Shown: positions 1 through 11,735 of the stretch, piece after piece
How positions within the stretch are numbered: the first letter of the stretch is position 1
How the letters are laid out: each line of letters begins with the position of its first letter
Assembly (NCBI RefSeq): GCF_004011695.2
Contig: NC_082416.1
Span: forward strand, 248,001-312,000
Direction: 5' to 3'
DNA length: 64,000 nucleotides
DNA from: Ascochyta rabiei
Lineage: Eukaryota > Ascomycota > Dothideomycetes > Pleosporales > Didymellaceae
Position numbers and translations under genes: made by a program
The notes under the pieces: generated by a model
Database searches by the model: none
Told to the model about the DNA's origin: nothing
What the model saw: the letters and a program-made list of their open reading frames with translations, nothing else

Positions 1-700
1 GTAACAGCACTAGCCTATATGGGACTGTGCCTTAGCTTACCTACAGATAAGCTAGCTTAGCTAAGACTAGACCTGTATAGGGTAGTTAACTATCTATCTA
101 TAGGTAGGCTAGGTCTACTAGTATAATTTAAACCTATGTATACTACAGCTATTAAAGTAAGTATAATATTAAGGCTATAGCTCTGCCTACTATGCTAAGC
201 ATGCCTTAAAAAGGTAACAATGCTTACTTTAATAGTAAGACAGCAGCTAGAATAGTACTTATTTGCCCTAAGGCTTCCTACAGGTTAGAGGTGGACGCAT
301 CCACATGCCTGAGGCCGAGAGTAAGGCTAAGAGCCTAACACTACTACTTTACTAAGGCAGCAGGTATCTATAGGCCTAAGGAGAGAGCTGTTGCTTTATT
401 AATATAGTGTTTATATTAGGGGTAGGTTTAAGCTGTTACTTAGTTAATTTTATTGTCTAGGTATAGGAGGTTAGTATAGCTAGTTATAATAGGAGGTATT
501 TATAATAAAGTAATAGCTGTGTAGTAATTACTAGGCAGGTAATAGCTATAGCTAGGAGTTCTCTGTTTGTTGTACCTTTAACTAGTCTAAATCTTCTAGC
601 GCACAGGCTGTTATAGAGATTTTATCTTAACTAAGACTAGATAACTACTCTGTTTAGCTTACAATAGCTAGCGCGCCTGTTCCAGCGCCTGCACTACAAA
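1..700. repeat. RIP-degenerate AT-rich repeat, left edge cut by window
   Basis: The stretch is rich in CTAG, TAG, CTA and TATA and has no open frame of note in any direction. The same texture is seen in the MULE copies at 8-15 kb and the pogo element at 35-37 kb, so it is probably an old transposon mutated by RIP. Texture changes to ordinary sequence near 700. No terminal repeat, poly-A tail or recognisable transposase motif is visible, so the family is unknown. Confidence 0.6.
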
Positions 701-720
701 ACAGATGCTGGAAATAGATA

Positions 721-1260
721 TTAGGAAGGCATGTTTGTAATATTGGGATAAAAAATTGATGGAAATTGACCTTTCTCTAACTATGAAAAGTTGGTGTTTG
801 GTGTTGCCAATGAGATGTTGTAGTGGCTCTGTGGTGGTAATCGGAAGTAAATCACTTTATTCACGATCAATCGGTCCACAGCAACGCCGATACGTGTCTC
901 TTGCAGCTCTTCTCTTCGATTTCAATCAAATTTTCTGAGGCTCACCATTAGATCTCAATACTAGGGCGTTGCTGGCTAGCTACATGTTCCACATGTACAA
1001 GTTGTCGGTCCCTTCGACTCGTTACAGATGCATTAGCGCCCTCGGTAACATACAATCGCGTTCTCATTTTAGGAACATATTTTTTCACGCGCAAAGTAGG
1101 CCTGAGGTCAGATGTGATTGCTGATTAGGATCCTTCCGCGGAGGGCTGGTGGGATTCATGCAAGCAAAGAGCCTTTGCCTTGAGGGATTCCTGTCTACCT
1201 ACCAACACCAACATCGTTGATCTTACTTCATCACCTACGACTTGAATATCAACAAAAACC
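721..1260. other. Intergenic, nothing recognised
   Basis: Balanced composition and only short ORFs. It lies between the degenerate repeat and the HET-like pseudogene and may hold that gene's former promoter. Confidence 0.5.
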
Positions 1261-3032
1261 ATGGAAACTAACTTGTCTAGTCTTACTCACTTTATTTTGT
1301 GTGAGAAGTGCGCAGAACTATTTATTACGACACCTCAGCAGATCCCCTACAGCCGACTCAGGTCCAAGAGAGCAACCCCGCACCACACAGACTTATCCAG
1401 CTTTGAGAGGTCCATGAACGCTCGATGTTACATGTGTACACGTTTCAAGGAGGCTCTGCACGGATGGCATGGCTCGAACGATAGCCTTGGTCACTTCGCA
1501 GGCATCTCACTTAATGGCGTCACTCATTGAAATGAGTGGGACTTCTGCTTGGTCATGAATGACACTTATCGCAATGCAGCATGTAACCTTGCAGCTTCAG
1601 AGTTCTACAGCGGGGGGAAAGGATTGCTCAACACGCACATATCATACAACCCAGTGCTCCAGATGGTGATCCCTTATTGGCGCAACATCTTTACCAACAA
1701 TGACACCATGTGTGCAGATCAAGGGGACCCCTCGCAAAAACGCTATATGCTGACCGAAATCAATCCATCCACGCGTATTTTCAAGGGTCCACTTTCTAAA
1801 AGAGCTTGGGTTCTGCAAGAACAGCTGCTGGTAAGAAGCATCAGCCCAAGTGGCATCACTCGTCTGACTTATCAGTCTCAACGAACGCTACACTTTGGCC
1901 GAGAACAGATATTTTGGCAATGTCATGAATTTGTGGCCAACGAGATCTGGCCACTGGGACTCGGTCGGTCAGCGCAGACGGGACCTTTGCACTTTTACCA
2001 GATGCAGAATGCCGCCATCCGCTGCGAGCAGTTGAATATCGACGACTTGCTCGAGAAGGAGGTACGAGTTCCTAAAATTCCATGCCAAAGCTGATTTGAG
2101 GTTGACTGTCTCCCACACCCTTTTTATATATTAGGTGATCGGGGATGATATCTTGGCCTTCATTCGTTTGAAGCAACTCTTCCACATGCTGACTATCCTT
2201 CTCAAAGCACCGCATAATACAAGACATCTGGAGATATCTAATGTGTACATATGCCGGACGGGACATCACTATACCGTCTGATCGTTTACCTGCACTGGCG
2301 GGCATAGCGAAAGAGTTCGGTAAAGCTCTCGACTATAGAGCGTACCGCTTTGGAATCTGGATGGGAGATCCTATCGCCCCGTTGTGGGCACATACCAATG
2401 AGGTAAGCACAGACCCAGGCCGACGTTTATCGCCAGCAACCCAAACGCCGAACTCACCAACGTGAGCGTGGGCGTCGTGCAACAAGTCAGTATGGTGGAT
2501 TTACGGACCTTCTCCCATCACGACAGACAACTATGACTGCATTCTCGCTCGGCGTTCCATCCCAGAGAAGGATAGTTCTTTTCTTGCGCTCGATGTCAGG
2601 GGACCACTTATGCTACTCAATCCCGAAGATGTCTCCTTGCAAGATCATGACCCCTGGAGGCACATTGCAAGGAGTACATCCAAAGGCAGGTCGAGGACAG
2701 AAGGGTTCATTTCATGTGTGGACGGATGGTTCATGTACGAAATGAGAACGGAGCATCCACATACGGCTGCCTCTTTACCACGTTTACGTTTTATGCCAAC
2801 AGTGACAATACATCAGTCGTCCGTGACCTATCTGCCGTACCGTGCGTGGGGTCTAGTGCTGACACGTCAGTCTGAATCTGGCAAGGCAGTCTACACACGC
2901 GTCGGCACAGCAGCTTTCGGGTCTGTGAAAGATAATATACAAGAGCTGTTCCCAAAGTATCGGACTGCACTGGAAGACGACGACTATATCGACATGAATG
3001 AGATGGGCAAGTGTACGATTACGATAATCTGA
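1261..3032 (+). pseudogene. Decayed HET-domain (heterokaryon incompatibility) gene
   Basis: HET proteins control vegetative incompatibility in filamentous ascomycetes. The first 89 codons from ATG 1261 give a Cys-containing N-terminus (CEKCAELF, CYMC) typical of the family and end at TGA 1528. After it, in the same frame, comes YRNAACNLAAS, then KRAWVLQEQLL and FWQCHEF, the central HET motifs. A plausible intron is 2062-2134. After a frame change, DRLPALAGIAKEF and a C-terminal segment from about 2480 to 3032 ending CTITII follow, again as in HET proteins. The first HET block (ALSYxWG, LWIDxLCI) is absent where it should lie, near 1530. The stop, the missing block and the frame change near 2240 together indicate a pseudogene; unrecognised introns could explain only part of this. 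Confidence 0.72.
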
Positions 3033-3431
3033 GAATATCTCTGGGTGTGTTCAGGGGAAATTCTACAGCATATGCTCGTCTGACTGACTCTGTTATCAAG
3101 CCCTGGGATCGCTAATCGCAGTCACTCGCAATCAAGAAGTTCTCCGCCTGCTTTTTTTTTCTAGTCGGTACTCTATACGTATCAGTTGCTCTGGCCGCAT
3201 ACGCACTCAATCCACACCGTAGCCAGGGATTTCCAATGCTGACCATCTAGGTGATTTCGCGTACGACTGTTTCTATAACCATCATGAAAGTTGTGGTTCT
3301 ACGAGATCTTGTGGCACTATGTGCTATCAGTAGAATTTGATGAGTATGTATATCTTGGAAAGGGTTGAGATTGAGGTTTGAGGGCCTAGGATGAAGTCAA
3401 TCTAGGCTTGAGATTGACCAGACATTGCCAT
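3033..3431. other. Intergenic, nothing recognised
   Basis: About 400 bp between two converging genes. Only a short T run near 3150 stands out. Confidence 0.5.
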
Positions 3432-4586
3432 TCAGTCGTAAAAATGACGTCGGTGTCGGTTCTTCAGCCTCTGATGTTCAATCGTGCCGAACTGTACTAC
3501 CTTGGGCTTCGTTGGAGCGGCAGGTCTTGCAAGGAGTGTTGGGAAATTCGAAAGATCAAACCAGCCCTTCCACTCCGCCTCCTCCTGATCGCCGTCACCT
3601 CTTTCTCCTTCTTTTTCTTCTTCTACCTCGTCACATGCACTCCGTTCCTGTCTCCTCAACAGCAAGCTGCTGCTCCTTGCAACGTACACCGCCCCCGCGC
3701 TCAGCCTACTTTCCCTCCTCTTCTTCTCCCTTTCTATCTCGTCCATGATTCCCCCGTACCCTATATGCCTCAAACCCGACCTCATGCGCCCACCCCCTCC
3801 AGGGCTCAGAAGCTCATCACAACGGTCACCGCATCCCAGCCTCTGGCAGCACTCTTTACAGAAAAGAATGCACTCCGTTTCTCCAGATTCTCTGCTAGTT
3901 TTGAGAAGACGGCAGTCCATGCACCAAACCCACACCTCGAATCCCTGACGACCGAATGGTGGACGTGGCGAGAACCAGACCTTGGTACCGGGTGCATAAG
4001 CCGTCGAACCAAGCGGCTCGATGCCGAGACGGCGCTGCTGGCGTCGAGGCGGGAGACCTGGGTGCGGATGCGGGTAGGCGGAGAACCCGCAGTCTATGCA
4101 GAAGCGATACCTGGCGCCGAATGCCCGGCTTTGGTCTGAACTTATCAAGCCCAGTCGGGGTGGGAGGTGATGGCTGTACGCGAACTTATAGTTCGGACGC
4201 AGACGGAGACAGACGCAGCACACTCGGTAACGTCCAATGCTTGTCCAGGGTACTTGGGGCGAGCGGTCGACATCCAGGAGTAGCTCGTGCGATAGAGGAA
4301 TGAGGGTACGGAAGTAGGTATTTGTGGAGCGCAGGTCTAGTATGGCTATATCTGTGACGGTGACAGGATAGCTGGCATGGATGTTATGCACGTGATTGGG
4401 GTAATAGCTGCTATCTATTTGGTTCAATTGCTTGCGGTAGGAGTAGTATTTCCTTTCGCAGTGATTGGCCGTGTTGGCTGGATAACATCTCAGAATTTCG
4501 AAAGAGAAGAAAGAGATGATGTGGAGGTGTAATTCTGTAGGAAGGCGGAGGATGGGCGGAAGCGTGGACAGGTCGATCGGATCCAT
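3432..4586 (-). CDS. F-box-like, cysteine-rich hypothetical protein
   Basis: A 384-residue single-exon frame starting at ATG 4586. The frame extends upstream to 4658 but without an ATG. Residues about 11-27 (PPILRLPTELHLHIISF) match the N-terminal F-box-like motif common in fungal proteins, so a role as a ubiquitin-ligase adaptor is possible but inferred. The middle is rich in Cys pairs (CCVCLRL, FCIDCGF, WCMDCRLL, FCKECCQRLGCGDRC), suggesting zinc binding. The C-terminal third is Ser/Arg/Glu-rich and low in complexity (DEVEEEKEGERGDGDQEE). No substrate-binding repeats (WD40, LRR) are seen. The gene converges on the HET pseudogene. Confidence 0.72.
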   Translation of the reverse strand: MDPIDLSTLPPILRLPTELHLHIISFFSFEILRCYPANTANHCERKYYSYRKQLNQIDSSYYPNHVHNIHASYPVTVTDIAILDLRSTNTYFRTLIPLSHELLLDVDRSPQVPWTSIGRYRVCCVCLRLRPNYKFAYSHHLPPRLGLISSDQSRAFGARYRFCIDCGFSAYPHPHPGLPPRRQQRRLGIEPLGSTAYAPGTKVWFSPRPPFGRQGFEVWVWCMDCRLLKTSRESGETECILFCKECCQRLGCGDRCDELLSPGGGGRMRSGLRHIGYGGIMDEIEREKKRRESRLSAGAVYVARSSSLLLRRQERSACDEVEEEKEGERGDGDQEEAEWKGWFDLSNFPTLLARPAAPTKPKVVQFGTIEHQRLKNRHRRHFYD

Positions 4587-4658
4587 GGGTTGCGAAATAG
4601 TGTGAGACAGCAAAATTTGTTGATACCTGAGAAAGGTACGGGCATTGTGCCGGTACAA

Positions 4659-5073
4659 GGATACCTATCAAATATTAGGATGGGTGGCCTGAACGGCCTG
4701 GGTGACTCATTCTCATCGTCTTACCGCAGAAGAAAACGTGAGTCTACAATGAGAAGGAATACCTGGAAGTGGATTTTGTGAGTCAAAACAGTATTTGGAT
4801 CTTATCCCTTCTGCATCCGAACCAAGGTCGACGACGTAGGAATGCCGAGACCTCGACAGTACTGTGTACCTAATCGAGGTTAGCGCCTCTCCCGTTGGAC
4901 AAACTAGTCTTCAGTTGGCCCCAGTCCTCTTGGTCAAGCAGTCAGTTTCACGTCTCTTGTCACGGCCAACCATCCTCAACAGTGCGGCTTATGTGAGATA
5001 GTCGTCTATATGAGCATCATCCATTCTCAATCTCAAAGATGCATATCGTTGAGTTGAGATCCACATCCAAATC
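4659..5073. other. Intergenic, nothing recognised
   Basis: No convincing frame or repeat. It probably holds the promoter of the F-box-like gene. Confidence 0.4.
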
Positions 5074-5367
5074 CTAATCCACATAACCATACGCATATCC
5101 GCCACCAGCACAGTTGCTGCAAGCGCCAAGGGAGTCGGGGACTGACTCTTCGAGGTAGTCATCAATATCCAAGTGAACTTCCACAAGTAGTCGCAGGAGG
5201 CGTTGGAGTTCGTTGTCACGCGAATAATGCAAAAGTTCGTCCATCTGATTTGGGTCATCTAGCATGAGATTGGTCCAACAAGCGTACATTACACTCTCGA
5301 ACATTGGTAACCGGTGAAGGGTGAGACCGGCTATACTCTTCTTGTTTGCTGACTCATAATCGCTCAT
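5074..5367 (-). CDS. Small hypothetical protein (97 residues)
   Basis: ATG 5367 opens a 97-residue frame with acidic and leucine-rich character (NELQRLLRLLVEVHLDIDDYLEE), probably helical, ending in CSNCAGGGYAYGYVD. No family is recognised. It lies 36 bp downstream of another short frame on the same strand and may be an exon of a longer gene. No splice model joining the two kept a frame. Confidence 0.35.
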   Translation of the reverse strand: MSDYESANKKSIAGLTLHRLPMFESVMYACWTNLMLDDPNQMDELLHYSRDNELQRLLRLLVEVHLDIDDYLEESVPDSLGACSNCAGGGYAYGYVD

Positions 5368-5403
5368 CAGAGACGCATCCTTCAGAGTACGTTGAACCCC
5401 TTT

Positions 5404-5658
5404 TTACAAGATTTTGAACGAGACTTCGTGAAGGTAGTTGCAGATCGTGGCCATCACTTTCTTGCTGCGTCCTATAGACGGTGCATTATACAAATGGACT
5501 GGACGAGGGAAATCCAGCCGAGGGCTGGCGTCATGCGTGGGTAGGTAGCTCGCAACTTCCTCCCTTGAGAAAGCAGTATCTACAACAACCTGAAAATGGA
5601 GTCTTGTCACTGCATCAACCGTCTCAAAGAACAAACCTGATGATATACCAGAAAGCAT
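5404..5658 (-). CDS. Small hypothetical ORF (84 residues)
   Basis: ATG 5658 opens an 84-residue frame ending at 5404. An alternative is that 5590-5636 is a 47-bp intron (GTTTGT..TTTTCAG) joining a Cys-rich upstream block (CYCCLWKRC, CATC; 5637-5789) to the same C-terminus. That junction keeps frame, but the upstream block has no ATG of its own. The true structure is unresolved and no function can be assigned. Confidence 0.3.
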   Translation of the reverse strand: MLSGISSGLFFETVDAVTRLHFQVVVDTAFSREEVASYLPTHDASPRLDFPRPVHLYNAPSIGRSKKVMATICNYLHEVSFKIL

Positions 5659-5785
5659 GCATGTCCTTCATAGGGAAAGTCGACTTCTTCTAATTGAGCA
5701 TTATAACACGTGGCACAGAAGAAGGGAGCTTCACGGCATCGTTTCCACAAACAGCAGTAGCAGAGCGATCGATTAACAGATCCAG

Positions 5786-6867
5786 TCACTGCTCTCTATA
5801 AAGTATACCATCTTCGACTTGCTTACACCTTGTTCTCTGAAGCCTCATGCCTTTCATAGTCCCTATGATCAATGCCAAACAACTTCCAAAAACACAAGCG
5901 AGCACCCACGGTCTGTCAACAAGCCACAGCACAGCGGCAACATCGCCGCCGTGCCATGTGCCGCCAGGACTGTGGCCGAAGAAAGTATAGTCCTCGGAGT
6001 AGAACATTTGTGGTAATACGCGAAAGCTTGCTGTATCTGCGAAGGAAGTCAGTACCGAGAAAACTCCATTAAAGACCAAGCAGCGGAGTCCTCACCATGC
6101 CCACCCATCCTCGCACCATATTTCCACCGCCACGCCTTCAATACATCACTCGCGAACTGCGGCCCCGTACTCCAAAAAATGGTCAGGTACGGAAACAACA
6201 GATTTTGATTTCTCCACGCAAGTGCGCTCGTCATGTCCAGCAAAATCGGGTGGCGCGGCATACTCGCCATAAGATCGTTGTTCACGCCCAGTGGGCTCGC
6301 CTCAGGGAACCAAGCGGGAAACTGTAGCAAAGGGTCCAAGGGCCGCCGACAAGCGATGTCGAGGTCCATGTACACGCCGCCAAAATGGTAGAGGGCAAAG
6401 TATTTCAGCGCGTCGACGCGTTGGATGGGGTGTTTGTACGCGCTGTATGTAGGGAGAAACCAGGCGTACTCTTCTTCGATAAAGGATTGCGCCTCCGTCT
6501 CATTCCAGATGCGAATTGTATAGGTGGGATTGAACTTCCTGCAGAGTTCAGGGGCATGGGAGCGAGAGGTCGTCGGGAGAGTCGGCGAGCCGTCGTGCAG
6601 GTGGTAGAGGTTTGCAAAGTAGATGAAGTGGATGATGCGAGGGATCCTTGGCGAGGCGAAAGACGCATTGTAGTCCAGGTCTATCAGTGCGTCTCCTTCG
6701 GTTCTCGATGCATTGAGAGCGGTTGTGTAGGATTGTGGAAAGTCATCGAAAGTAATGTACAGGTTCGAGAGGGCGCGTTGGAAGATGTATTGGCATCTGA
6801 TGTGGTAAGTGGCTACAAGGAGAGAGGCCAAGAGGCAAACTTTGGCCAAAGCAGTGCGAGTACGCAT
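5786..6867 (-). CDS. GT32 glycosyltransferase, probable inositol phosphorylceramide mannosyltransferase (SUR1/CSH1-like)
   Basis: The family transfers mannose from GDP-mannose to inositol phosphorylceramide in the Golgi. Two exons, 6867-6096 and 6036-5786, with a 59-bp intron (GTGAGG..TTCGCAG), give 340 residues. The N-terminal hydrophobic segment (ALAKVCLLASLLVA) fits a type II anchor. The GT32 core is clear: PRIIHFIYFA, then QRVDALKYFALYHFGGVYMD with the DxD motif in MDLDIACRRPL. Across the splice the sequence reads RVLPQMFYSEDYTFFGHSPG, GGTWHGGD, as in MIPC synthases, then a second hydrophobic segment (WVLACVFGSCLALIIG). The frame continues upstream to 6984 without an ATG, so Met 6867 is chosen. 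The family is certain; the exact substrate is inferred. Confidence 0.88.
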
Positions 6868-8003
6868 TTCAAACGATGCTTGGGAGAGAGTGACAGAAAA
6901 GGAGCGACAGAAGAGAAACAGCAGCAAAGAAGTGACGTTAAAAGAGTGACAGCAGCGATGTAGCAGAGACCAAGCAACGTTCAAAAGCTCCCTGGATAAT
7001 ATAACTCAGACCCAAATTTCTCTCCTCAATCCAATGCAACCGCCTCGTGTCTACATGCACGTACACACGCAACGCATTGCACCGACACACCAGCATTCCC
7101 TCGCGCAAAACCAGCACTCTGCTTCGCCACCCTCTCCTAGCACCGTCGGTTCACCTCCCGGTCCACGTCTCGCCAAATCCCACCTTCAAACAAACCACTC
7201 GGACCTCAACAACCTACCTACCTACCTACCAATCAATCAACCGTCTCGGCAGTTCAGTCCGCCTAACCCAGCGCCCCAGATTCACCAGGGCTACGCGACA
7301 TCGCCAAGAAGAAACCCACGAACCCAAAGCAAGCAAGTTCAAAACCAAGGATATCATCCTCCCACCTAGCAGCGCAAGGCTATCTCCGCTTCCCACCCAC
7401 TTTCCCTCCGACAACCACCCAATCCACCCGCGCGCTCAGCCCGAAACCCCACACCTCTGCATAGGAAACAACGTAGCTCGCACGCGCCTCTCGCGTTTTA
7501 GATTCCCTGAAACACGCCATGTGGTCGTGCGGGTAAAGGTTATGCGGACCTTTGGCGTAGCGTGGCGGCTTTCCGTTGCGCTAGCGGCGTGTGGGTCTGG
7601 GCACTTGGCCTACAGGGCGCGGAGGGTTGACATGTCTGTTTTTTGTGTGAGTACTTAGGGTGGACCGGGAGATTGGGATAGGCGTGGTAGGGTGTGGTGT
7701 GGTGTGGTGTGGTGGGTTTCAGGAGGGGAGTCTGCCTTGGGTGGGTAGATGTGTAGGGGGTGTGTGGAGCCCGGGGCTTAGAGGTCTATTTTTAGCGCGT
7801 TGTAGATGCTTGGGATGCTTGTTTTCTTTTTTCCACCTGAGGGTTAGTGCTCTATGGGGTGCTGGGTTTCTGTGATTGTGTTGTGGGGTTCCGGGGAGGG
7901 GGTTGTAAGGCGGTTGAGCAGCGTGAGCAGATTGGTCTGCAGGGTGTGGATAGGGAGATGGTATCGTCAATTTGCATGGATGTTACTAAGCATTAACTAG
8001 CTA
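6868..8003. other. Intergenic, including a short TGTGG repeat
   Basis: Pyrimidine- and CA-rich sequence upstream of the GT32 gene gives long but low-complexity frames on the plus strand (about 7034-7660) that look spurious. A GGTGT/TGTGG microsatellite lies near 7690-7712. The 9-bp target-site half CTATGGTCT at 8004-8012 abuts the first MULE. Confidence 0.5.
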
Positions 8004-8012
8004 CTATGGTCT

Positions 8013-11000
8013 GGGAGTTGTTAACGTGCACCCCTATATATGGTAACGTACGCCCCTATAAGGCAGCCAAGACGCGCCGCCTCGCCTAAGTGCCTGAAAT
8101 AGCTTAATTACTATACAAATATAGCTGTTAGAGCGTTTTGCTAAAGGTGATATGTCTTACATAACTTTTGTGACACTTAACGCAACGTTTAACGCCTTAT
8201 CTGAGGCCTTATTAACGCATCAGCTATCTCTATCTCTATCTCTATCTTGTTATTGTTATTATTAACACTATTGCTATCTCTATTGCTATCTCTATCTTGT
8301 TGTTATTGTTGTTATTATTAACGCTATTGCTATGCCTCTGTTGTTGTTGTTGTTGTTGTTACTGCTGCCAGCGGCCTAGGGCGCACAATTGTACTCGCCG
8401 TCGCGATTGCTGTCCCCTGGCGATTAGGGTGTTTTAGATAAGGATTCTGTTGTCTTACGGCTGTTACGGCCAGCAACACCAGCGTCTAGTGTTACTGGAG
8501 AGAGTACTGCTGTTAGCGACGCGTTAGGTGAAGAAGAGGACAGGTTAGAGACTCCTAGCGATCACAACAACGCTAGAGATATTATACCTGGTTGCACAGT
8601 CTGTTAACACGCCTATAGAGCTTAAAAACGTTAATACTACAACCTACTAGTTGCTAAAGTAGACCTTAATAGGTTATAGAATAACACTCTGTACAAACTC
8701 TAAGACTATAAGCTGCCTCTAGAGGCCTTATACAAGACCCTAGATAACGCAGAAGCTGCAGTGCTTTAATAGGCGAAGGACTACAGTGTCTTATATAGGC
8801 GTGATAAATAGTTAAGAGGAGGACGTTACCGTCTACGGATAGCTTACAGCAACGCTAGGCAACATAAGATACTATTAAAGAGAGTTAATAATAGTAACAG
8901 TGCAGTTAAGCGTTGCAGAGCTGCTAGCACGCGTACTAACTGTCTAATAGCGTTTTAGCTGGCTGCTAATAATGGCAGAAACCTAGAGATGTTAGTTTAG
9001 AGAGTCCTATATATAGAAGAGCGCAAATTGTGTATACACAACTATCCTCCTGTTAAGAACAGGTTTGTCTTTGCTTAGAACAGAAGAGAGACAAGAGAGC
9101 TTACTAACAAGGAGTAGGTAACTGTTGTCTCTATTATCTAGAGCTCTAGAGGGGCTGCACCCGCCCTTAGCGCGATTAAGGCAGCATTTCTAGGACAAAG
9201 TTGGACACAGCAAGACGTCCGCAACAAGTATTAGAAGGCCTTAAGGATGAAGCTAGGCATAAAAACAAAGGTAGAGCAGTTAGTGCTAGAGATAGACAAG
9301 TATAGGTAGTAGCATTAGTATATGTAATCTTACAATATTTCTATAGTGTTAAGGATCTAATATTAAAACAGTAGCCTCTAATTAGCTAGATTGCGCGCGC
9401 ACGGTTGCTATACAGACTCTGCACAGTTGCTATATAGGCTAAAAACAACTAACAATATATTAGAATAGAGGTTAACGTGTAACAATATATTAAATTTCTC
9501 CTTATAATTGCCCCTAAATGCCTTATAAACTTTAAGAAGTTACTAAACGTCCTCCTCTTTAACTGTACCTTTAAGACAAACAAATATAGCATGCTAATAC
9601 TTAATTTAGTAGGCTTAAACAGTAATAATTGTACAAACTACCTTAGGGTTATCCTTATGCGTTAAAAGGATAAGCTAGTATTTTAATAGGTTTTTAACTA
9701 GTTATATAAGCTGTTTAACGCAGAGGGTATTAATATACGCCTGTTTATTACAGACAAAAACCTAGCTGCTATTAACGCGCTTAATTTAGTGTTTAATTGG
9801 CCTAAGATTGTTATGTGTAGATAGCACATGAACAAGGACGTCCTTAGCTACGTTAGGCAGGTCTTAATAACTTAGTTTGGCTGTTGTTGTAAAGGGACAA
9901 GATAGGTAGATACAGAGAGTACGCTAACGTTTACAGAGCTCTATTACAAGACTCTATACTTAAAAATAGAGGAGGAATATAAGCTTAACTTTACTACTAT
10001 TAAAAAACTCTCCCTAGCCGCCTATAGGTACCTCGATTGATACTAGTTTAGCTACTACAAAGACAAGCTTGTTAACTACTAGGTAAACCAGAACCTCTAT
10101 TATAACCTCCTTACAACGAGCAAGGTTAAAGGAGCATACTAGGTTATTAAATTATAGCTTAATAGCAGTACTGCTAACGTACTGTAGTTGTTTTATAAGC
10201 TTAAAATATTGTACACAGAGCAATTAGAGCACCTTAACTACCTTAATTCTATACAGAATTAAGGTATCTAAGCTAATTGCTAGCACCCTATCTTTGCTGG
10301 CGTTGTTACTCAGATTACTTGCCACACGCTGGCTTTAATAGCAAAACAGTACTCTCTTACCTATAACAATCTGCGACTCTATAACTCTATAAACTACTAA
10401 TTAAAGCCCTGTACAGGCACTTATACACAGTTGCTTAGCATACCTTATTAGTATAGGCTTACTGTAATATTAGAGCAATTAGGCTTGCTACAACCTAGCA
10501 ATTTTAACCTACACTAGTGGGTTAATTGCTTACAATCTATAATAACACAATCTGTAACAATTCTGCTGCTATTAAGACCTCTAGAGCCTTGTGTTAAGCG
10601 TTAAAAACGCAACAAGGCTTGCTGCCACACAGCTGGCTTAGGCAGACAAGGTAATTGTTGCGATCTATTGCTATTTAAGCGGCTTAATGGCAATATACCT
10701 AGTGCCTTAGCGCTAACCTAGGCGCTAATGCCGCGCTGGATAGACCTAGTACAAGCAATACCTACTAAGAATCTTATAGTAATCAGCTTACAACTAGTAA
10801 ATCTATCGCTAGCGCCTTGCCAGCCGCTGCGGCAGCAACCTTATCCATTGCCAACGCCTCGCCAGCTACTGCGGCAGCAACCTTACTTTGTAACGCCTCT
10901 ACTGTAGCAGCAGCCTTACTTTATAACGCCTCCGCCGTTGTATAGGCACCTAAGCTATTAACTACTGCTACTAATAGCTTACAATCCTCTCTACCTGCCC

Positions 11001-11510
11001 TAACAACCTCACAACAACGCGCAGATAGCGCCTCTGGGCAGCTACTTTCAGCACCTATCGCGACAATTAGCAGATCAAACGCAGTACTGGGCGCCGCCGC
11101 CGCCGCTGCCGCCGCTAGCAATGTCTATTACTATTAACAACACTATAAACAACGTAGTTAACTATAACAATAGCTTTAGATTTGCAGTGCCAGCGCAGAG
11201 CTATAGCTAGGCAGGGCAGTTAAATCTATACAACAGGCAGTAGATAGATAATTGTTAAATTAACCTAACAGGCAGATAGATAGTTATTAAAATTAGTATT
11301 AAAAATTAACTTACCTACACTAACATGTATTAAGGATAACTAGGATTGCAATTGGTAGGTAAATAACAACGCGTGCGCGTCTAGGCTTGGTGGCAATACT
11401 ATACAATACAGATGTGCCAGAGTCCCTAGCTGCCTTGCAGCCAAATCTAGCCTACATAGGCTTATGGGGGCGTACGTTACTATATATGGGGGTGCACGTT
11501 AACAACTCCC
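8013..11510 (+). mobile_element. MULE (Mutator-like) DNA transposon, copy 1, RIP-degenerate
   Basis: Terminal inverted repeats of about 50 bp start GGGAGTTGTTAACGTGCACC at 8013; the matching inverted end closes at 11510. Read on the plus strand, with TAG standing for CAG or TGG codons, the interior gives MULE transposase signatures: LFNCTFKTNKYSM near 9555, FITDKNLAAINALNLVFNWPK near 9745, then C-R-(stop)-HMNKDVL near 9815, SKVKGA near 10125, and a C-terminal CTGTY..IPYQYRL block near 10415 resembling the SWIM-type CxC..CxH region. The first catalytic Asp position reads Asn, a change RIP can cause. Many stops and frame changes make it non-functional. A coding start at ATG 8332 is likely but not certain. 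Length is 3,498 bp. Confidence 0.85.
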
Positions 11511-11514
11511 TATA

Positions 11515-11735
11515 CTATAGTCTCTGGCAAAAGTAGAGTCCCATGGCCAGTGCGTAGGCTAGTATACGGAACTGTTAATTACAGATGTGCATAGACGATT
11601 TCTATCTTACTAAGACAAAGGTAGCCTGCTTATTGGTGTGGGACATGTTCTTAATTTCGGTAGAGGCTTCCAGAAACCCTTGTCGAATCCCTGTCTGCAC
11701 TGGCCATGGGACTCTACTTTTGCTGGAGACCATAG
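11515..11735. mobile_element. 221-bp miniature inverted-repeat element at the centre of the MULE palindrome
   Basis: The two ends are 39-bp inverted repeats (11515-11553 and 11697-11735) that differ at three positions, all transitions. The interior is not palindromic and codes for nothing obvious. TATA lies at 11511-11514, between the end of MULE copy 1 and this element. After undoing an inferred inversion, TA would flank both ends, fitting a Tc1/mariner-type MITE. No related autonomous copy is seen here. Confidence 0.65.

Noticed and set aside
7034..7660. 111- and 203-codon ORFs upstream of GT32
   Set aside because: Low-complexity, mutually overlapping frames within the likely promoter and leader of the GT32 gene.
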